This document shows positions 6,329 through 7,320 of a DNA stretch of 7,320 bases, in pieces (positions within the stretch are counted from its first letter, which is position 1; each line of letters starts with the position of its first letter). The notes under the pieces are model-generated. The model searched no databases and was not told the origin of the DNA. It worked only from the letters and a program-made list of their open reading frames with translations. This DNA comes from an uncultured Lachnospiraceae bacterium (GTDB taxonomy: Bacteria; Bacillota; Clostridia; Lachnospirales; Lachnospiraceae). The DNA lies in contig CAJUMM010000119.1 in NCBI GenBank assembly GCA_910586955.1, forward strand, positions 1-7,320. The letters run 5' to 3'. The translations under genes were made by a program, and so were the position numbers.

Positions 6329-6360
6329 ATTCCTGGCGCAAAACAGCAGCAGGTAACACC

Positions 6361-6389
6361 CTGTGGACCAGGATTTGTCCGGTTCACAG
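6361..6389 (+). other. Strong RNA hairpin in the rpsL-rpsG gap
   Basis: CTGTGGACC (6361-6369) pairs with GGTTCACAG (6381-6389) through nine pairs including one G-U; then a bulged A at 6370 and an inner GGA/TCC stem close a TTTG tetraloop (6374-6377). No T-run follows, so it is not a standard terminator. It could be a protein-binding or RNA-processing element. Confidence 0.6.
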
Positions 6390-6536
6390 CGACAGAACTA
6401 TCATGTTGGACAGATCGAGAAAGATCTGTATGCCGGAATGACATATCGCCCTTAATAGGTTGCGGGCTGTATATAGAATTGCCGTGCACAACACAAGTAG
6501 AAAGACACATGTGAGTACCTGGGAATTAAAAGTGAA

Positions 6537-6561
6537 TCTGCCGGACCACCGGTTTGGCGGA
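6537..6561 (+). other. RNA hairpin just upstream of the rpsG ribosome binding site
   Basis: TCTGCCGGACC (6537-6547) pairs with GGTTTGGCGGA (6551-6561) through 11 pairs, three of them G-U, around a 3-nt ACC loop. It ends about 10 nt before AGGAGGG (6571-6577), leaving the ribosome binding site single-stranded. That place suits translational control of rpsG, but this is inferred from position only. Confidence 0.6.
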
Positions 6562-6584
6562 CACATATTAAGGAGGGAAGTATC

Positions 6585-7055
6585 GTGGCACGTAAAGGAC
6601 ATACTCAGAAAAGAGATGTATTAGCTGATCCGCTGTACAACAACAAAGTAGTTACCAAGCTTATCAACAACATTATGCTGGACGGTAAGAAGGGTGTAGC
6701 TCAGAAGATTGTATACGGAGCATTTGCAAGAGTGGAAGAGAAGACCGGAAAGCCTGCCCTTGAGGTTTTCGAAGAGGCTATGAATAACATCATGCCCCTT
6801 CTGGAGGTAAAGGCAAGGCGTATCGGCGGCGCTACCTACCAGGTGCCCATCGAGGTACGTCCGGATCGCCGTCAGGCGCTGGCACTTCGGTGGCTGACCA
6901 TGTTCTCCCGCAAACGCGGTGAGAAGACCATGGAGGAGAGACTTGCGAATGAGATTATGGATGCGGCCAACAGCACCGGCGCATCTGTAAAGAGAAAAGA
7001 AGATATGCACAAGATGGCAGAGGCAAACAAGGCTTTCGCTCACTACAGGTTTTAA
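6585..7055 (+). CDS. rpsG: 30S ribosomal protein S7
   Basis: A 156-residue S7, a primary 16S rRNA-binding protein that organises the head of the small subunit. The full family pattern is present: the N-terminal ARKGHTQKRDVLADPLY, central VKARRIGGATYQVPIEVRPDRR (about 76-97), and the C-terminal MAEANKAFAHYRF. Length is the usual 156 residues. Translation starts at GTG 6585, with AGGAGGG (6571-6577) 7 nt upstream and MARKGH as the normal start. It is second in the str operon, after a long structured gap that may control it. Identity is certain. Confidence 0.98.
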   Translation: MARKGHTQKRDVLADPLYNNKVVTKLINNIMLDGKKGVAQKIVYGAFARVEEKTGKPALEVFEEAMNNIMPLLEVKARRIGGATYQVPIEVRPDRRQALALRWLTMFSRKRGEKTMEERLANEIMDAANSTGASVKRKEDMHKMAEANKAFAHYRF

Positions 7056-7116
7056 TTGAGGGAACATCCTGTTTGCGACTTGTGCGATTGCTGTATAATT
7101 TGAGGAGGAAAATCCC

Positions 7117-7320
7117 GTGGCTGGAAGAGAATATCCATTGGAGAGAACCAGGAATATCGGAATTATGGCTCATATCGATGCGGGTAAGACCACATTGACA
7201 GAGCGTATCTTATACTATACTGGTGTAAACTATAAGATCGGTGATACTCATGAAGGTACTGCTACGATGGACTGGATGGAGCAGGAGCAGGAAAGAGGTA
7301 TCACAATCACATCAGCCGCT
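7117..7320 (+). CDS. fusA: Elongation factor G (N-terminal part, 3' truncated by window)
   Basis: The first 68 residues of the translocation GTPase EF-G, open to the window edge. The N-terminus MAGREYPLERTRNIGIMAHIDAGKTT holds the P-loop AHIDAGKT (18-25), and MDWMEQEQERGITIT (51-65) is the switch I region with the conserved Thr63 that contacts magnesium and GTP. Start is GTG 7117, with GAGGAGGA (7102-7109) 7 nt upstream. It lies 61 nt after rpsG with no terminator between, as third gene of the str operon; tufA would be expected next but lies outside. Confidence 0.97.
   Translation, partial: MAGREYPLERTRNIGIMAHIDAGKTTLTERILYYTGVNYKIGDTHEGTATMDWMEQEQERGITITSAA

Larger units (their letters stand above)
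6329..6584 (+). promoter_or_regulatory. Long structured intercistronic region between rpsL and rpsG
   Basis: This 256-nt gap has no credible gene. It holds at least four hairpins: 6361-6369 with 6381-6389 plus an inner 3-bp stem; 6410-6416 with 6423-6429 (7 bp); 6448-6451 with 6464-6467, extended by 6443-6446 with 6471-6474; and 6537-6547 with 6551-6561 (11 pairs, three G-U). The last ends 10 nt before the AGGAGGG ribosome binding site of rpsG. None has a T-run, so they do not look like terminators. In E. coli the protein S7 binds the rpsL-rpsG gap of this mRNA to repress translation; a similar role here is an inference, and no resemblance to the 16S S7 site was recognised. Confidence 0.5.

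Noticed and set aside
6375..6404. Possible internal promoter TTGTCC-18-TATCAT ahead of rpsG
   Set aside because: Only 4/6 and 5/6 matches with non-ideal spacing, and the -35 falls within a strong hairpin that better explains the sequence; too weak to report.
6403..6441. Twelve-codon open frame in the rpsL-rpsG gap
   Set aside because: No ribosome binding site before its ATG, and it overlaps a hairpin; no sign of a leader peptide such as repeated codons.
7073..7099. Possible fusA promoter with a perfect TATAAT at 7094-7099
   Set aside because: The best -35 (TTGCGA) is only 15 nt away, and the predicted start near 7106 would fall inside the fusA ribosome binding site, leaving it incomplete.

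Overview
The window is a bacterial chromosome segment, most likely from a Clostridia member of the Lachnospiraceae type. The reasons are the S12 protein with the longer N-terminal form seen in Firmicutes, an RNA polymerase beta' subunit without the large insertion in the trigger loop found in Proteobacteria, strong AGGAGG-type ribosome binding sites, and moderate GC. Genus and species cannot be fixed from what is here.

Layout from left to right. (1) The 3' part of rpoC (1-1326) is followed after 17 nt by a dihydrolipoamide dehydrogenase gene (1344-2708); a strong hairpin terminator (2740-2779) closes this block. (2) On the minus strand lies a two-gene signalling operon: an ECF-type sigma factor (4808-4230), whose stop codon overlaps by 4 nt the start of a membrane anti-sigma factor (4233-2800). 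The anti-sigma factor has an RsgI-like extracytoplasmic domain, two PepSY-type repeats and a His-rich linker. (3) Divergent from it, behind a near-consensus sigma-A promoter, is a UlaG-like metallo-beta-lactamase-fold hydrolase (4963-5766). (4) A fully consensus promoter (TTGACA-17-TATAAT), whose -35 box overlaps the hydrolase stop codon, starts the str operon: rpsL (5906-6328), rpsG (6585-7055) and the first 68 codons of fusA (7117 to the window edge). The rpsL leader and the unusually long rpsL-rpsG gap (256 nt) both contain clear hairpins.

How it works together: the two flanks are core transcription and translation genes. Between rpoC and rpsL, which are close neighbours in many Firmicutes, sits a cassette of an oxidoreductase, an envelope-sensing sigma/anti-sigma module and a putative hydrolase. 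The most interesting parts are the pairing of an ECF-type sigma factor with an RsgI-like anti-sigma factor carrying a His/Cys-rich linker between PepSY repeats, and the structured RNA segments of the str operon. Assignments of the housekeeping genes are firm; the signal sensed by the sigma system and the substrate of the hydrolase are unknown.
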